Part shown: positions 34,626 to 43,899 of the stretch, one piece after another
How positions within the stretch are numbered: position 1 is the first letter of the stretch
Layout of the letters: each line of letters begins with the position of its first letter
Assembly (NCBI GenBank): GCA_016716405.1
Contig: JADJWK010000004.1
Location: 1,036,619 to 1,100,618, forward strand
Length of the DNA: 64,000 nt
Reading direction: 5' to 3'
DNA from: Candidatus Melainabacteria bacterium
GTDB lineage: Bacteria > Cyanobacteriota > Vampirovibrionia > Obscuribacterales > Obscuribacteraceae
Program-made: the position numbers and the translations under genes
Notes under the pieces: model-generated
What the model was told of the DNA's origin: nothing
Seen by the model: only the letters and a program-made list of their open reading frames with translations
Database searches by the model: none

Positions 34626-35622
34626 TATAGACGTTCGCCTTGTAACCTTTTAGATTTTCTTTGTTCAAGAACCACTCTGCAGTGGCCGAGAGACCCCTCT
34701 TGAGCCCTTCTCTACCGCCATATTCGGGCTCCCAGCCTAGCAGTTTTTTGGCTTTCGAGTTGTCGGCCCAGAGACGATTTACCTCGCTCTTTTCGGGGCG
34801 CAGACGCGCTTCGTCCGTAACCACCTTAATATCGGCGCCCATGACCTCGGCAATCAAGGAGACCGTATCTCCAATCGAGATCTCGAAGTTGCTTCCGACA
34901 TTGATTACTTCTCCGTTAGCATCCTGCGACCGGGCAGCCGCAATAAAACCAGAAACGGTATCGAGAACGAAATTGAAGTCCCTGGTCGGGTGCAGAGCCC
35001 CAAGCTTGATCCTCTTGCCGCTGGCAATCTGGATGATGGTAGCCGGAATAATCGCCCTGGCAGACTGCCTCGGCCCATATGTGTTGAACGGGCGCACTAC
35101 CGTGACAGGGGTCCCGAAACTATTATAGAAGGAAAGAGCCAGCTGGTCCGCTCCGATCTTAGTAGCGGCATAAGGCGACTGCGCCTGCAGAGGGTGCTCC
35201 TCGGTGATCGGCACGAACTTCGCCGTCCCATAGACTTCACTGGTCGAGGTATGAACGACCTTCTCGACACCCAGCTCCCGTGCTGCCTGAAGGATATTCA
35301 AGGTACCGCCGACGTTCGTGTCGACATAGGATCCTGGCGAGCTGTACGAGTAGGGAATGGCGATTAGCGCAGCCAGGTGCATGACCGTGTCGCAGCCTCG
35401 CATGGCATTCTTCACTGAATATGGATCCCGCACGTCGCCGGAAACAATCTCAACGGAATCTCTTACCTCTGCAGTACAGTTCTCGAGATTGCCCCATGTG
35501 TTCCAGGAGTTGTAACATCCAAAAGCTCTCACCTTATAGCCCGCTTTCACGAGCTGCTCAGTGAGGTGCGAGCCGATAAAGCCGTCGGCACCGGTTACGA
35601 AAACAGTGCTTAATTGAGACAT
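34618..35622 (-). CDS. NAD-dependent 4,6-dehydratase, LegB-like
   Basis: A 334-residue extended SDR. TGADGFIGSHLTEQL is the NAD-binding turn, HLAALIAIPYSY and HTSTSEVYG hold the active-site Ser/Thr, and PYAATKIGADQL the Tyr-x-x-x-Lys pair. AFGCYNSWNTWGNLEN and RPFNTYGPRQSARAIIP are characteristic of LegB, which makes the 4-keto-6-deoxy sugar from GDP-GlcNAc; GDP-mannose dehydratases are less similar in this stretch. First gene of the minus-strand run, with the shared promoter element 32-64 nt upstream. No other leg gene is nearby. Confidence 0.85.
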   Translation of the reverse strand: MSQLSTVFVTGADGFIGSHLTEQLVKAGYKVRAFGCYNSWNTWGNLENCTAEVRDSVEIVSGDVRDPYSVKNAMRGCDTVMHLAALIAIPYSYSSPGSYVDTNVGGTLNILQAARELGVEKVVHTSTSEVYGTAKFVPITEEHPLQAQSPYAATKIGADQLALSFYNSFGTPVTVVRPFNTYGPRQSARAIIPATIIQIASGKRIKLGALHPTRDFNFVLDTVSGFIAAARSQDANGEVINVGSNFEISIGDTVSLIAEVMGADIKVVTDEARLRPEKSEVNRLWADNSKAKKLLGWEPEYGGREGLKRGLSATAEWFLNKENLKGYKANVYNV

Positions 35623-35653
35623 AGCGAAAGCCTAAGTGCGAGGGGACGGGGTT

Positions 35654-35686
35654 GATGATAGCAAAGCCCCGAGGTTTTCAGGTGGA
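35654..35686 (-). promoter_or_regulatory. Shared promoter element upstream of the LegB-like gene
   Basis: The minus strand reads TCCACCTGAAAACC...TTTGCTATCATC; it matches the elements at 31926-31894 (minus) and 46744-46776 (plus). TATCAT would be the -10, with a leader of about 25-30 nt. Confidence 0.6.
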
Positions 35687-35842
35687 GCTCTGCTAATGTC
35701 AAATCCTATGTTTACTTTGAAGCGAGTCTCAAGCTAAATGGAATGCAGGACGCATGCAGTATTCTGACCCGCGAGCCGCCGGCGAATTACAGAAATTTAA
35801 GACGCGTGCGATCTCGCAACTTATCGATCCATAACTTAAACC

Positions 35843-35868
35843 TTGCCAGAGGGGCGGTATGCTAACAT
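35843..35868 (+). promoter_or_regulatory. Candidate promoter of the ABC permease gene
   Basis: TTGCCA (35843-35848) and TATGCTAACAT (ending 35868). The spacing TTGnn, 13 nt, GCTAACAT equals that at 39060 and of the shared element. Transcription would begin only a few bases before the ATG at 35881, so the message may be nearly leaderless. Confidence 0.45.
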
Positions 35869-35880
35869 CTTTGAATCCGC

Positions 35881-36846
35881 ATGATTGGCTTTTCGACTTC
35901 CAATCTATCCGCTCTGACCCATGACTCGTACAGAAGACACGTACAGATTTCCGGTATCGCGATGATCGCAAATCTCAAAGACCCACTCGAACTCGCTCCG
36001 GAGCCACAAGCCCCTAGAGAAGACAGGTCCGAGCAGGCAAAGACAGCTACCAGTCGTTCAGGGATTCTTGGTCTCTGGGACAACCGACAACTAATCGCGA
36101 TCATGGTCAGGAGAGATTTCATAAGCCGTTATAAAGGCTCTCTTCTGGGCGCTCTCTGGCCGGTGCTCAATCCCCTGGGGCACATGATTCTCTACACGTT
36201 TCTCTTCGCCATCATACTCAAGGTTCGATTCACCCCGGGCTCAGGGACTGCGAATTTTGCTCTTTATCTGATGGCGGGACTGCTTCCCTGGACGGCAATG
36301 TCTGAAGCTCTGGCCAGCGCCCCCACCAAAATTCTGGAGAGCCCGAATCTCGTAAAAAAGGTCGTTTTTCCTCTCGAGATTCTTCCCTTTATTCTCGTCC
36401 TGGCATCTTTTATCAACGGAGTTATTTCGGTCTCCCTGCTCCTTATTTTCGTTGCCGTAATAATGCACGGCGTTCATATAACATTTCTTTTCATGCCCCT
36501 GATTCTCTTTTCGCACTTCCTTTTCACCGCCGGACTAGCGTGGTTTCTGGCAAGTATCGGGGTCTTCGTGCGAGACGCCCGACACATAGTAGCCCTCGGT
36601 CTGGCAGCCTGGCTCTACGGAACCCCGATTATCTACCCGGCAAGCTCATTGCCTGAAAAACTGAAAATTATTCTCTGGCTCAACCCGGTAGCAGGCATGG
36701 TGAGCGACTACAGACGAGTATTACTGGAGGGGCTACCGCCGGACTGGTCGTTCTATTGCCTCTATACAACCATTTCAGTCGTGATGTTTTTTGGTGGGCT
36801 GTATTTCTTCAGCAAGACTAAAAAGACCTTCGCAGACGTGCTTTAA
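35881..36846 (+). CDS. ABC-2 type polysaccharide export permease (Wzm/KpsM-like)
   Basis: A 321-residue inner-membrane protein with six helices. The amphipathic start of the domain (LIAIMVRRDFISRYKGSLLGALW, then PVLNPLGHMILYTFLF) and the phrase VFVRDARHIVALGL...YGTPIIYP are hallmarks of O-antigen/capsule ABC exporters. An 80-residue Pro/Glu-rich N-terminal extension precedes the domain; a start at ATG 35962 would shorten it to about 55. The matching ATPase is probably the 48791 fusion gene, 12 kb away. Confidence 0.88.
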   Translation: MIGFSTSNLSALTHDSYRRHVQISGIAMIANLKDPLELAPEPQAPREDRSEQAKTATSRSGILGLWDNRQLIAIMVRRDFISRYKGSLLGALWPVLNPLGHMILYTFLFAIILKVRFTPGSGTANFALYLMAGLLPWTAMSEALASAPTKILESPNLVKKVVFPLEILPFILVLASFINGVISVSLLLIFVAVIMHGVHITFLFMPLILFSHFLFTAGLAWFLASIGVFVRDARHIVALGLAAWLYGTPIIYPASSLPEKLKIILWLNPVAGMVSDYRRVLLEGLPPDWSFYCLYTTISVVMFFGGLYFFSKTKKTFADVL

Positions 36847-36884
36847 TTCAGGGATATCTTGCTTTATTTTGAGAGAGGCCAGCC

Positions 36885-38117
36885 CTGAGATTTCCGAAAA
36901 TTCTCCTTCTTACCCCGACCAGACCCGGAGAAGGCAGCGTCGGAGAGATATTCCTCCGGGACATCTGCCTGATGCTTCCCCGTGATCGGGTCGTTTGCTT
37001 CGCGGTTACAGGTACCGGCTACGAACTGGGAAAACCTTCGGCAGACCTCGACTGGCTACCGATATCATCGACCACAATGCCCGAGGAGAAGATGGTTCCG
37101 GGTAGATTCGGAGGAAAGACCTTTCCTAGCGGCAAATTGACCAGGAAGAGATTCATTTCCCAAACCGTAGATGACATCCTGGAATACTGCAAGACCCACC
37201 AGGTTGAAGCGATCTTGTCGGTTCTGGCAGGACCGACCATGATTGAAATTTCAGACATGGTGTCATCTCGGTCCAATCTCAGACTTTTCAACATGGTCTG
37301 GGATCCGATTGAATACATAATGGACAACCTCAATTTCGACAAGCTGGCAGCAAGACGAATTTGCGTAACATTCGAAAGGGTCCAGAAACGAGCGATTACA
37401 TGCGCAGTTGCCTCTGACGCGATGGGCAGAGAGTATGGTCAACGCTATGGTGTCGATACAGTAGTGATGATTAACGGTGCCGTTCCCTCACCTCAGACCG
37501 AGAAAGTTCAGAGAATATCTCGCGAAGGCGAGCTGGTAATTGCTTTTGCAGGCACCCTCTATGCTGCACATGAGTTCAACAGCCTCGTTTCAGCGCTCAG
37601 CTCGGTCGACTTCCGATTGGCCGGGCAGGATATTCGACTGATTGTGATGGGAAACATCTTCGGAGTTCCGGTGACCGTTACTGGCAATCGAGCCAATATC
37701 GAGATTCTCGGATTCCGGCCCACTCAAGAGGTGGTTAACATCCTGGCTGGCGCCGATCTCGGTTATCTCCCTTACTGGATGCAAGAGCGGTATGCTATGG
37801 CTGTCCGACTTTGCTTTCCGAACAAACTAACTCAATATGTCACAGCCAAGCTACCGGTCTTTTATCACGGTCCAGAAAGAGCCTCGCCAGTGGAATTCAT
37901 GCAGCGCTTCCCAATCGGGATAAGCTGCCACTCGCTGGAGACAGACGCAATCCTCGCGTCACTGAAAGGCTTCATTGCCGGACCGGAAATGGCCGACAAA
38001 TATATAGAGGGCTGTCAGAAAGCCCTTGAAGCAGAGTTCAACTCTGGACATTTTCGCACTCAGCTTGCCAGGTTTCTGCAAGTCGATGAGGAGCAGCTGA
38101 GCCTTGGAGCTGACTAA
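36885..38117 (+). CDS. Glycosyltransferase (GT-B type) with probable CTG start
   Basis: The conserved N-terminus of a GT-B glycosyltransferase (RFPKILLLTPTRPGEGSVGE, then IFLRDICLML) lies upstream of the first ATG (36972). The frame is closed by a TGA just before, and the only plausible start is CTG at 36885, with a good Shine-Dalgarno sequence (GAGAGAGG) six bases upstream. This gives 410 residues. The C-terminal domain shows IAFAGTLYAAHEFNSL and LGYLPYWMQERY. It follows the permease by 38 bp and converges on the SDR gene with a 4-bp gap. Confidence 0.75.
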   Translation: MRFPKILLLTPTRPGEGSVGEIFLRDICLMLPRDRVVCFAVTGTGYELGKPSADLDWLPISSTTMPEEKMVPGRFGGKTFPSGKLTRKRFISQTVDDILEYCKTHQVEAILSVLAGPTMIEISDMVSSRSNLRLFNMVWDPIEYIMDNLNFDKLAARRICVTFERVQKRAITCAVASDAMGREYGQRYGVDTVVMINGAVPSPQTEKVQRISREGELVIAFAGTLYAAHEFNSLVSALSSVDFRLAGQDIRLIVMGNIFGVPVTVTGNRANIEILGFRPTQEVVNILAGADLGYLPYWMQERYAMAVRLCFPNKLTQYVTAKLPVFYHGPERASPVEFMQRFPIGISCHSLETDAILASLKGFIAGPEMADKYIEGCQKALEAEFNSGHFRTQLARFLQVDEEQLSLGAD

Positions 38118-38121
38118 ACGG

Positions 38122-39024
38122 CTACTTCGCGCGCTCTTTGGTCCACCACTCGATTGTCCTGGCGAGACCAGCGTCCATAGTGTACTTAGGCACATAGCCC
38201 ACAGCCTCGTGCAGTCTCTTGCTCTTGCCTACAAGAATTAGCGGATCGCCGGGACGAGACTCGAGCGCCCCCAGCCGCACCAGGTCCCGAGCATTCAAAT
38301 GGTCCGCAATGGCATTGACGAGGTCTTTGATGGAAAGAGGGGAGCCAGACGAAATATTCACGACTCCCTGGAAATCCGAGTCGAGCAGCTTTACCAGTGC
38401 ACCGGCAGCATCTTCGACGTACAGAAAATCCCGGATCAACTCTCCACTGCCGCACAGTGCCGGCTCACCCGAAATCAGCGCATTCACAACCGAGGGAATC
38501 AAACGGCGACGATCTTCATGAGGTCCAAAAACAAAGAACAACCGGGCCCAGGCAACCGAAAGCCGAGGAGAAGACGCCAATTGCGCCACCTTCGACCACA
38601 ATTCGCCCTTGGCCTTTCCATAGACAGTAGCCGGGTTTACAGGATCGTCTTCATCGCAGATCGAATTGTTCCACTCATACTCGGCACATGTTCCTATCAG
38701 CACAGCCCGCTCACCCCCGGACCGCCTGAAACTATCAACAAGCTCGAGACTGGCATCCACCCAGGCCTGGTTGACCGGATCGGACCAGTAGAGCCCGTGT
38801 TCCGTGTACCATGCCAGATGAAGAAGATGGCTGGGGCGAACAGAGGAGACAAGAGTTCTTACCTGGTCTGCATCGAGAAGATCAATCCGATGCCAGAAAA
38901 CGCCCTCTTCACAATCCGGAAATGCAGCACTTGTGGTTGCATGAACTTCTATAGCCGGGTTCTTCAGGAGCGGCAAACAATGCCGGCCGACAAACCCTCT
39001 TGCTCCAGTGATAAGCACTTTCAT
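38122..39024 (-). CDS. NAD-dependent epimerase/dehydratase family protein
   Basis: A 300-residue extended SDR: ITGARGFVGRHCLPLL for NAD(P) binding, GTCAEYEW in place of the usual S-S-VYG, VYGKAKGEL for the Tyr-x-x-x-Lys and RDFLYVEDAAGAL. The E-Y-x-W variation is common in reductases acting on 4-keto-6-deoxy sugars (for example CDP-abequose synthase-like enzymes), so a role in making a CDP- or dTDP-deoxysugar is possible. Exact reaction unknown. Monocistronic on its strand. Confidence 0.78.
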   Translation of the reverse strand: MKVLITGARGFVGRHCLPLLKNPAIEVHATTSAAFPDCEEGVFWHRIDLLDADQVRTLVSSVRPSHLLHLAWYTEHGLYWSDPVNQAWVDASLELVDSFRRSGGERAVLIGTCAEYEWNNSICDEDDPVNPATVYGKAKGELWSKVAQLASSPRLSVAWARLFFVFGPHEDRRRLIPSVVNALISGEPALCGSGELIRDFLYVEDAAGALVKLLDSDFQGVVNISSGSPLSIKDLVNAIADHLNARDLVRLGALESRPGDPLILVGKSKRLHEAVGYVPKYTMDAGLARTIEWWTKERAK

Positions 39025-39059
39025 TATGATGGCCTCTTTCCGCTTAAACGTTGCTTATC

Positions 39060-39086
39060 TTGAAATTCCCCCTTCTGAGCTAACAT
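39060..39086 (+). promoter_or_regulatory. Candidate promoter of the CmcI-like gene
   Basis: TTGAAA (39060-39065) and GCTAACAT (39079-39086), separated by the same 13 nt (counted from TTGAA or TGAAA) seen in the other locus promoters. Confidence 0.45.
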
Positions 39087-39127
39087 ATCATTGATTCTTT
39101 GCTGCATCCGCAGGAATGGAGAAGAGT

Positions 39128-39925
39128 ATGAGCAAGATTGAGACCACTGCAAAAGAAGGTCAACTGATTATCGACTTCGATCGCCACATTGTGCGATGCA
39201 ATCGGGACGGAGCAGCGCTAGAGCATCCTCTGGACGGACCCGAGGCATTCAAGCTGCTCTCCAAATTATGGTTGCGCAGTGGTTGGGCAAGCAAATACTC
39301 GTACAGTTTCACCTGGTTCGGCCGACCGATCATTCAAATTCCCGAAGACATGGTGCGAATTCAGGAGATCATCTACAAAGTAAAACCGGACGTAATTCTG
39401 GAGACTGGTATCGCCCATGGTGGGTCGCTTATTTTATACGCATCGCTTTGCAAAATGCTGGGCAAGGGCAGAGTCATAGGAATAGACATCGAAATTCGCG
39501 CGCATAACAGGAAAGCCATCGAAGAGCATGAGCTTTTCCCATTGATCACAATGATCGAGGGAGGCTCGACGGACAAAGAGATTGTCGATCAGGCAGGCTC
39601 GTTGATCAAAGAAGGCGAAAGAGTACTCGTTCTTCTCGACTCTTGCCATACAAAGGAGCACGTAGCCAGAGAGCTCGAGCTCTATGCACCACTAGTCAGT
39701 GTCGGCTCTTATATTCTCGTGGCAGACGGCATTATGCAGGACGTTGTGGGTGCCCCGGGAAGCAAGCCGGACTGGGGCTCTAACAATCCACGCCAGGCGG
39801 TTCTGGAATTCATAGACAAGCATCCGAATTTTCAAATCGAGGAAGCCGACTTTCTCTTCAACGAAGGTCTCGTCGAGGAACGAATTACTTACTGGCCGGA
39901 CGGCTTTATCAAGCGACTTTCCTGA
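39128..39925 (+). CDS. CmcI/rhamnosyl O-methyltransferase-family protein
   Basis: A 265-residue class I methyltransferase of the cephalosporin-hydroxylase (CmcI) family. WASKYSYSFTWFGRPIIQ, DVILETGIAHGGSLILYA (SAM-binding motif), GRVIGIDIEIR, LLDSCHTKEHV and NPRQAVLEFI are family signatures. Members O-methylate sugars or hydroxy groups. ATG 39128 is preferred because GGAG lies six bases upstream; the ATG 12 bp earlier has no spacing for one. Converges on the 2-epimerase gene with an 11-bp gap. Confidence 0.88.
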   Translation: MSKIETTAKEGQLIIDFDRHIVRCNRDGAALEHPLDGPEAFKLLSKLWLRSGWASKYSYSFTWFGRPIIQIPEDMVRIQEIIYKVKPDVILETGIAHGGSLILYASLCKMLGKGRVIGIDIEIRAHNRKAIEEHELFPLITMIEGGSTDKEIVDQAGSLIKEGERVLVLLDSCHTKEHVARELELYAPLVSVGSYILVADGIMQDVVGAPGSKPDWGSNNPRQAVLEFIDKHPNFQIEEADFLFNEGLVEERITYWPDGFIKRLS

Positions 39926-39936
39926 AGCCTCAAGCC

Positions 39937-41019
39937 TCAAAAGAAGTTTGTTATTTGACTCCGCACACAATTGACAACCACCGATGAGGGGGAGAAGTTC
40001 TCTTCCATGTCGTACCTCCCTCCCCATGGCTGGCTGACCGCCGTAACCACAGAGTCGACAATATTGCCAGGATCCATGCCTGCCACTATGTGCCCGCCGC
40101 CTTCCACTGTCTCTGGGCGCTCCGTGGTCATTCGCAGGCTCACACAAGGAACGCGGTAGTAATAAGACTCTTCCGGCGATGTTCCGGAGTCAGAAATGAT
40201 GCAATATGTATGCTTCATCAGCTTGTTGAAATCATAGAATCCGAGCGGATTCATAATCTTGATCCCTTTGGGGATTTCGATTCCATTCAATTTGCTCTTG
40301 GTGCGAGGGTGCATTGGATAGACGACGTCCATGTCGAACTTCTTATGCAATTCTCCGAGTGATCTGAATATCGCAGATAGCGCTCCGGGATTGTCCACAT
40401 TTTCGCTTCTATGCGCCGTGACAAGAATAAAACGCCTGCTTTCGAGCTCCAGCTCCTCGAGAATCTTACTTGCATCAATCTTGTTTTGAAAGAACCTCAT
40501 AACCTCGAAAGTAGGATTGCCCGAAACGAATATCTTGGAAGGGTGAATATCCTCCCGAATCAAATTCTCCCGGTGATACTTGTTGAAAGGAAGAAGGATA
40601 TCGCTCATGTGATCGATGAGAATACGATTGCGCTGCTCGGGCATGCGCTTGTCCCAGGCTCTCATGCCCGCTTCCATATGAAAGATTTTGATGCCCCGGT
40701 TGCTGGCAGGCATCACTGAAAGTCCACTATAAGTATCACCGAGGACGATAAGAGCGTCCGGCCTGGTCTTTTCCATTAGCTCATCGGTCTTGACGATTAC
40801 ATCCGCAACCTCTCTCACGTAGCTCGTCGTATCGATGGATAGCTGAAAATCAGGCTGCCTCAGCTCTAAATCCGAAAAGAAAAAGTCCTTCAGCTCGGGC
40901 GTAAAATTTTGTCCAGTGTGAACCATTATGTGGTCGAAATTAAGCTCATCAAGCTTTTTCAAAGTCGACCAGAGCTTGATCATCTCCGGTCGTGTACCAA
41001 AAATCGTCATCACTTTCAT
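39937..41019 (-). CDS. wecB: UDP-N-acetylglucosamine 2-epimerase family (non-hydrolysing)
   Basis: A 360-residue enzyme: MKVMTIFGTRPEMIKL at the start, VHTGQNFTPELKDFFF, VLGDTYSGL, HMEAGMRAWDKRMPEQRNR and SDSGTSPEES are typical. The variation of the His-Met-Glu-Ala-Gly-Met-Arg motif and the RMPEQRNRILIDHMSD stretch fit the WbvD/FnlC/CapG subgroup, which epimerises C-2 of a UDP-6-deoxy-HexNAc. The matching dehydratase (47721) and reductase (46826) are in the same locus but on the other strand. Confidence 0.88.
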   Translation of the reverse strand: MKVMTIFGTRPEMIKLWSTLKKLDELNFDHIMVHTGQNFTPELKDFFFSDLELRQPDFQLSIDTTSYVREVADVIVKTDELMEKTRPDALIVLGDTYSGLSVMPASNRGIKIFHMEAGMRAWDKRMPEQRNRILIDHMSDILLPFNKYHRENLIREDIHPSKIFVSGNPTFEVMRFFQNKIDASKILEELELESRRFILVTAHRSENVDNPGALSAIFRSLGELHKKFDMDVVYPMHPRTKSKLNGIEIPKGIKIMNPLGFYDFNKLMKHTYCIISDSGTSPEESYYYRVPCVSLRMTTERPETVEGGGHIVAGMDPGNIVDSVVTAVSQPWGGRYDMEENFSPSSVVVNCVRSQITNFF

Positions 41020-41128
41020 GGACTACCTTCTTTGTTCCCTATTGCTCATTTAAGATCGTTCATACGCCAATCGACTGAATAAAGATATCATCAAGCATGG
41101 CGACCTTAATGACCGGACGTCACTTTGT

Positions 41129-42595
41129 ATGAAGATTGCTGTCGCATCGGCATCCTTTCCTGCCAGCCTCACCGATGACCCCGTATTCCCCGCAAGCTTC
41201 GAGCTTGTGAAGGGCTTGCATGAAGCCGGCAATGAGCTTCTTGTCGTTACCTTTTGCGATCCCAGAGATCCCGACGACGTCGAACGAGAAGTCAGCCTTG
41301 ACGGTATTCGCGTCTTCAGGCGGAAGCAAGATTTGAGTCGCTATTCCACATTCCAGGGACTCTCGAGAATGCCCGTCTTTTCCTGGCAGGCTGCCCGCGC
41401 CAGAGATCTCTTCTGCTCCACCCAGGGGATTCTGGACGATTTCGCTCCCGATGTGCTCGAGGTTCAGGACTTCAATGGTCTTGGATTTTTCTATGCAGCC
41501 CAGAGAAAGATTCCGCTGGTTGTCAGAGCCTACGGTCCTATGTCCCTTCTTGTCCGCAGCAAGCAAATAGGAGATGTGCCGACCGCCGACGCCGAATTGA
41601 TCGAGGCTATGGAGTACGCGACCGTAGCAGCTGCCGATGGGGTTGTGGCAATCTGCCACGATATTGCCAGGTGGTGGAGCGAGCGCGCAAATCGCCCCCT
41701 GGATGAAATCGATATCATAAGAACACCGATGACGGTACCTGAGATTGCTCCTGAAAAGAAGAATGAAAACGGCAAGAAATTCCCCGTTATCTTCTTCTGG
41801 GGGCGCGTAGAGCGGCAGAAGGGAGCCGACCTTCTGGTTGAGAGCCTTCCAGCCATAGTCAGGGAGTATCCGGACACCAGGCTCTTGATCGGCGGACAGG
41901 AGACCATCGAATATGGAAAGACAGAGCCTTACGCAGATACTATGAGAAGGAGGCTTGCGGAACTGGGTCTTACCAATCATGCCGAATTTCTCGGGTTCCT
42001 CAGTCGCGAGCGAATAGTCGAACTGGTGGTGGAAGCTGATGTATGCGTCTTCCCTTCGCGTTACGAGACAGCCTGCTATTCCTGCATAGAGGCTATGTCA
42101 TACGGGGGATTCTGTGTCGGAACAAGAGTTGGTGGACTCCAGGAATATCTCGAACATGAGAAGAGTGGCTGGATTGTGGAGCCGGAAGATCCCGAAGCCC
42201 TGGCCAGAGGCATAGTACACGTTTTGAAGCACCCTGAACTTCGCGAGGAAATCCGGAAGAGAGCCCCCGAGCACGTTCGAGAGTTTTGCTCTAAGAAGGA
42301 AAGTGCGACAAAATCCATTCAAGCATACGAGAGGGCGATAGGGCGTTTTCACACAGAGAGAACTTCCGGGGCATTCTCGATCTTTGCCGACCATTTCGGA
42401 AAGGCTCTTCAGGACTTGCCGTCAAGACAGACGGATAGAGGCATACAGAGCCTATCGGAAGAGATGGATCAGAAGTCCTATCAGTCAGGCTGGGAAGCCG
42501 GCTACCAGGCATCCGCGTCGGAGCGCTCGATGAGCCTGGGCGGTGCTCTCTATGCCATGGCTCGGCGAATCAAAGCCAGCATCATAGCCAAATGA
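41129..42595 (+). CDS. Glycosyltransferase family 4
   Basis: A 488-residue GT-B enzyme with the full retaining-GT signature: VIFFWGRVERQKGADLLVES for the donor domain, ADVCVFPSRYETACYSCIEA containing EX7E, and RVGGLQEYLEHEKSGW. The last 90 residues form a separate helical tail with a phrase (YQSGWEAGYQASA) not usual for GT4. Stands alone between divergent and convergent minus-strand genes. Confidence 0.9.
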   Translation: MKIAVASASFPASLTDDPVFPASFELVKGLHEAGNELLVVTFCDPRDPDDVEREVSLDGIRVFRRKQDLSRYSTFQGLSRMPVFSWQAARARDLFCSTQGILDDFAPDVLEVQDFNGLGFFYAAQRKIPLVVRAYGPMSLLVRSKQIGDVPTADAELIEAMEYATVAAADGVVAICHDIARWWSERANRPLDEIDIIRTPMTVPEIAPEKKNENGKKFPVIFFWGRVERQKGADLLVESLPAIVREYPDTRLLIGGQETIEYGKTEPYADTMRRRLAELGLTNHAEFLGFLSRERIVELVVEADVCVFPSRYETACYSCIEAMSYGGFCVGTRVGGLQEYLEHEKSGWIVEPEDPEALARGIVHVLKHPELREEIRKRAPEHVREFCSKKESATKSIQAYERAIGRFHTERTSGAFSIFADHFGKALQDLPSRQTDRGIQSLSEEMDQKSYQSGWEAGYQASASERSMSLGGALYAMARRIKASIIAK

Positions 42596-42605
42596 TCCGC
42601 CCCAA

Positions 42606-43815
42606 TTATCCCTGACTGGCCACTGGCTCGACTGCTCGGCCCAGTTGGGGAAGCTTTCGCGCAGCCTCCAGAATAGAATTGAAGCCAGCCTCATCGCCCC
42701 TGACAGTTTGAGGCATCGGTGCGGGCGGTGCAATCGAAGAGTCCAGGAAAACCGACTCCAGAGCCGTCAACATACTCTCATATTTTGTCTTGAGGAGCGG
42801 ATCACTGAAGCTAAGCAGTTTGCTCACCCGGGTTCGAACTCTTCTCGGTTGCGCCCAGAGAGCCTCCATGAATTCGAGTCGGTCCTGGCTGACGTCGACA
42901 CCGTTCTTCTCGAGCATGTTCAGGTCCTGACCGCAACCGGCGAAATAATTCACCCAGTCGATCTCGAAATCGCTCAGCCGTGGACCAAGGGTCTCCTTCA
43001 CCTGCATTATTGTTTCGGCGATGAAATTAGTAACGACTTCCAGCCTGAGGGGCGGACGGCTCACTACCCGCGTCTTCTGAAACTCCTTGAGAAACTCCTT
43101 GGCCGGTCCTCTCGGTCGAACGTCTGGCTCGAGCCGATTCCTCTCGAAAGACCCCATGCACATGAAGAGAAGTCGACCAGGGTCCAGGAAGGCAGTTCGG
43201 ACAGCAAGAAGAGCGGGAATGAATAATCGGGACACAGGTAGAAAATTCGGCCGAATTGTTTACGGATCCGATTGATCAGCTCTCGATCGCAGAAAGTAGC
43301 ATTCGAGGAGAATTGACAGTGATCTGGCACTTGGCAAGCTCTTTCAACGTAGCCGAGCTTGGTTGCTCGGTATATGAGCGGCTATTTTCGAATACATGGA
43401 GAGTGTTTTGAAGCTCCTCAACCGGCCAGCTCGAGGAAAAATAAGTCCCAAAACCTATTACCAGCAGCCTGGATGAAGTCTCTGCGATAGCCCTGGCAAC
43501 GGTCTTGAGACTGTCCGGAGTCCTGGCATCATCATCGCAGAGGAAGGTCACGTACTGACCACGGGCCTGCTCTATGGCAAACTCCCAGTGATCGGGCATG
43601 GAAAGGACCCGATCAGTCTTAATGTACCGGACTCGCTGATCGGCTAGCTGCGAGACAACCTCTTCAGTATCATCCTCCGAGGCGTTATTGCTGACTAGAA
43701 TCTCGTAGCTCTCAAAATCCTGCTCGAGAGCCGATGACAGAGCGCTCTTGAGCAAGTGCGCTCGATTTCTGGTCGGAATTACTATCGAAAATTGAGGGTT
43801 GTCCATAATCAGCAT
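42606..43815 (-). CDS. Glycosyltransferase family 2, two frameshifts
   Basis: The N-terminal GT-A domain is intact (FSIVIPTRNRAHLLKSAL, NNASEDDTEE, FLCDDD). The literal frame stops at 43276, but the protein continues in the next frame (ATFCDRELINRIRKQFGRIF) and again in the third (IPALLAVRTAFLDPGRLLF) to a stop at 42606. The breaks fit one missing base in each of two short runs, TT at 43302-43303 and AA at 43222-43223. Corrected length about 403 residues. Ten bases separate it from the convergent GT4 gene. Confidence 0.82.
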
Positions 43816-43846
43816 GCAAGTTTAGCAGCTTTATTCTATAGAGAGA

Positions 43847-43855
43847 TGCTATATA
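43847..43855 (+). promoter_or_regulatory. Extended -10 box of the RmlC-like gene
   Basis: TGCTATATA lies 44 nt before the TTG start at 43900, in the region between divergent genes. The TGC prefix makes it an extended -10, and it resembles the TGCTATCAT boxes in the locus. Confidence 0.4.
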
Positions 43856-43899
43856 TTTCTGGTTCTCCGCCCCCATTTTCACTAAAGGGTACGACCGAA

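Noticed and set aside
42826..42852. tRNA T-loop-like string (gggttcgaactc)
   Set aside because: No cloverleaf arms around it, and it lies within a coding region of the GT2 gene.
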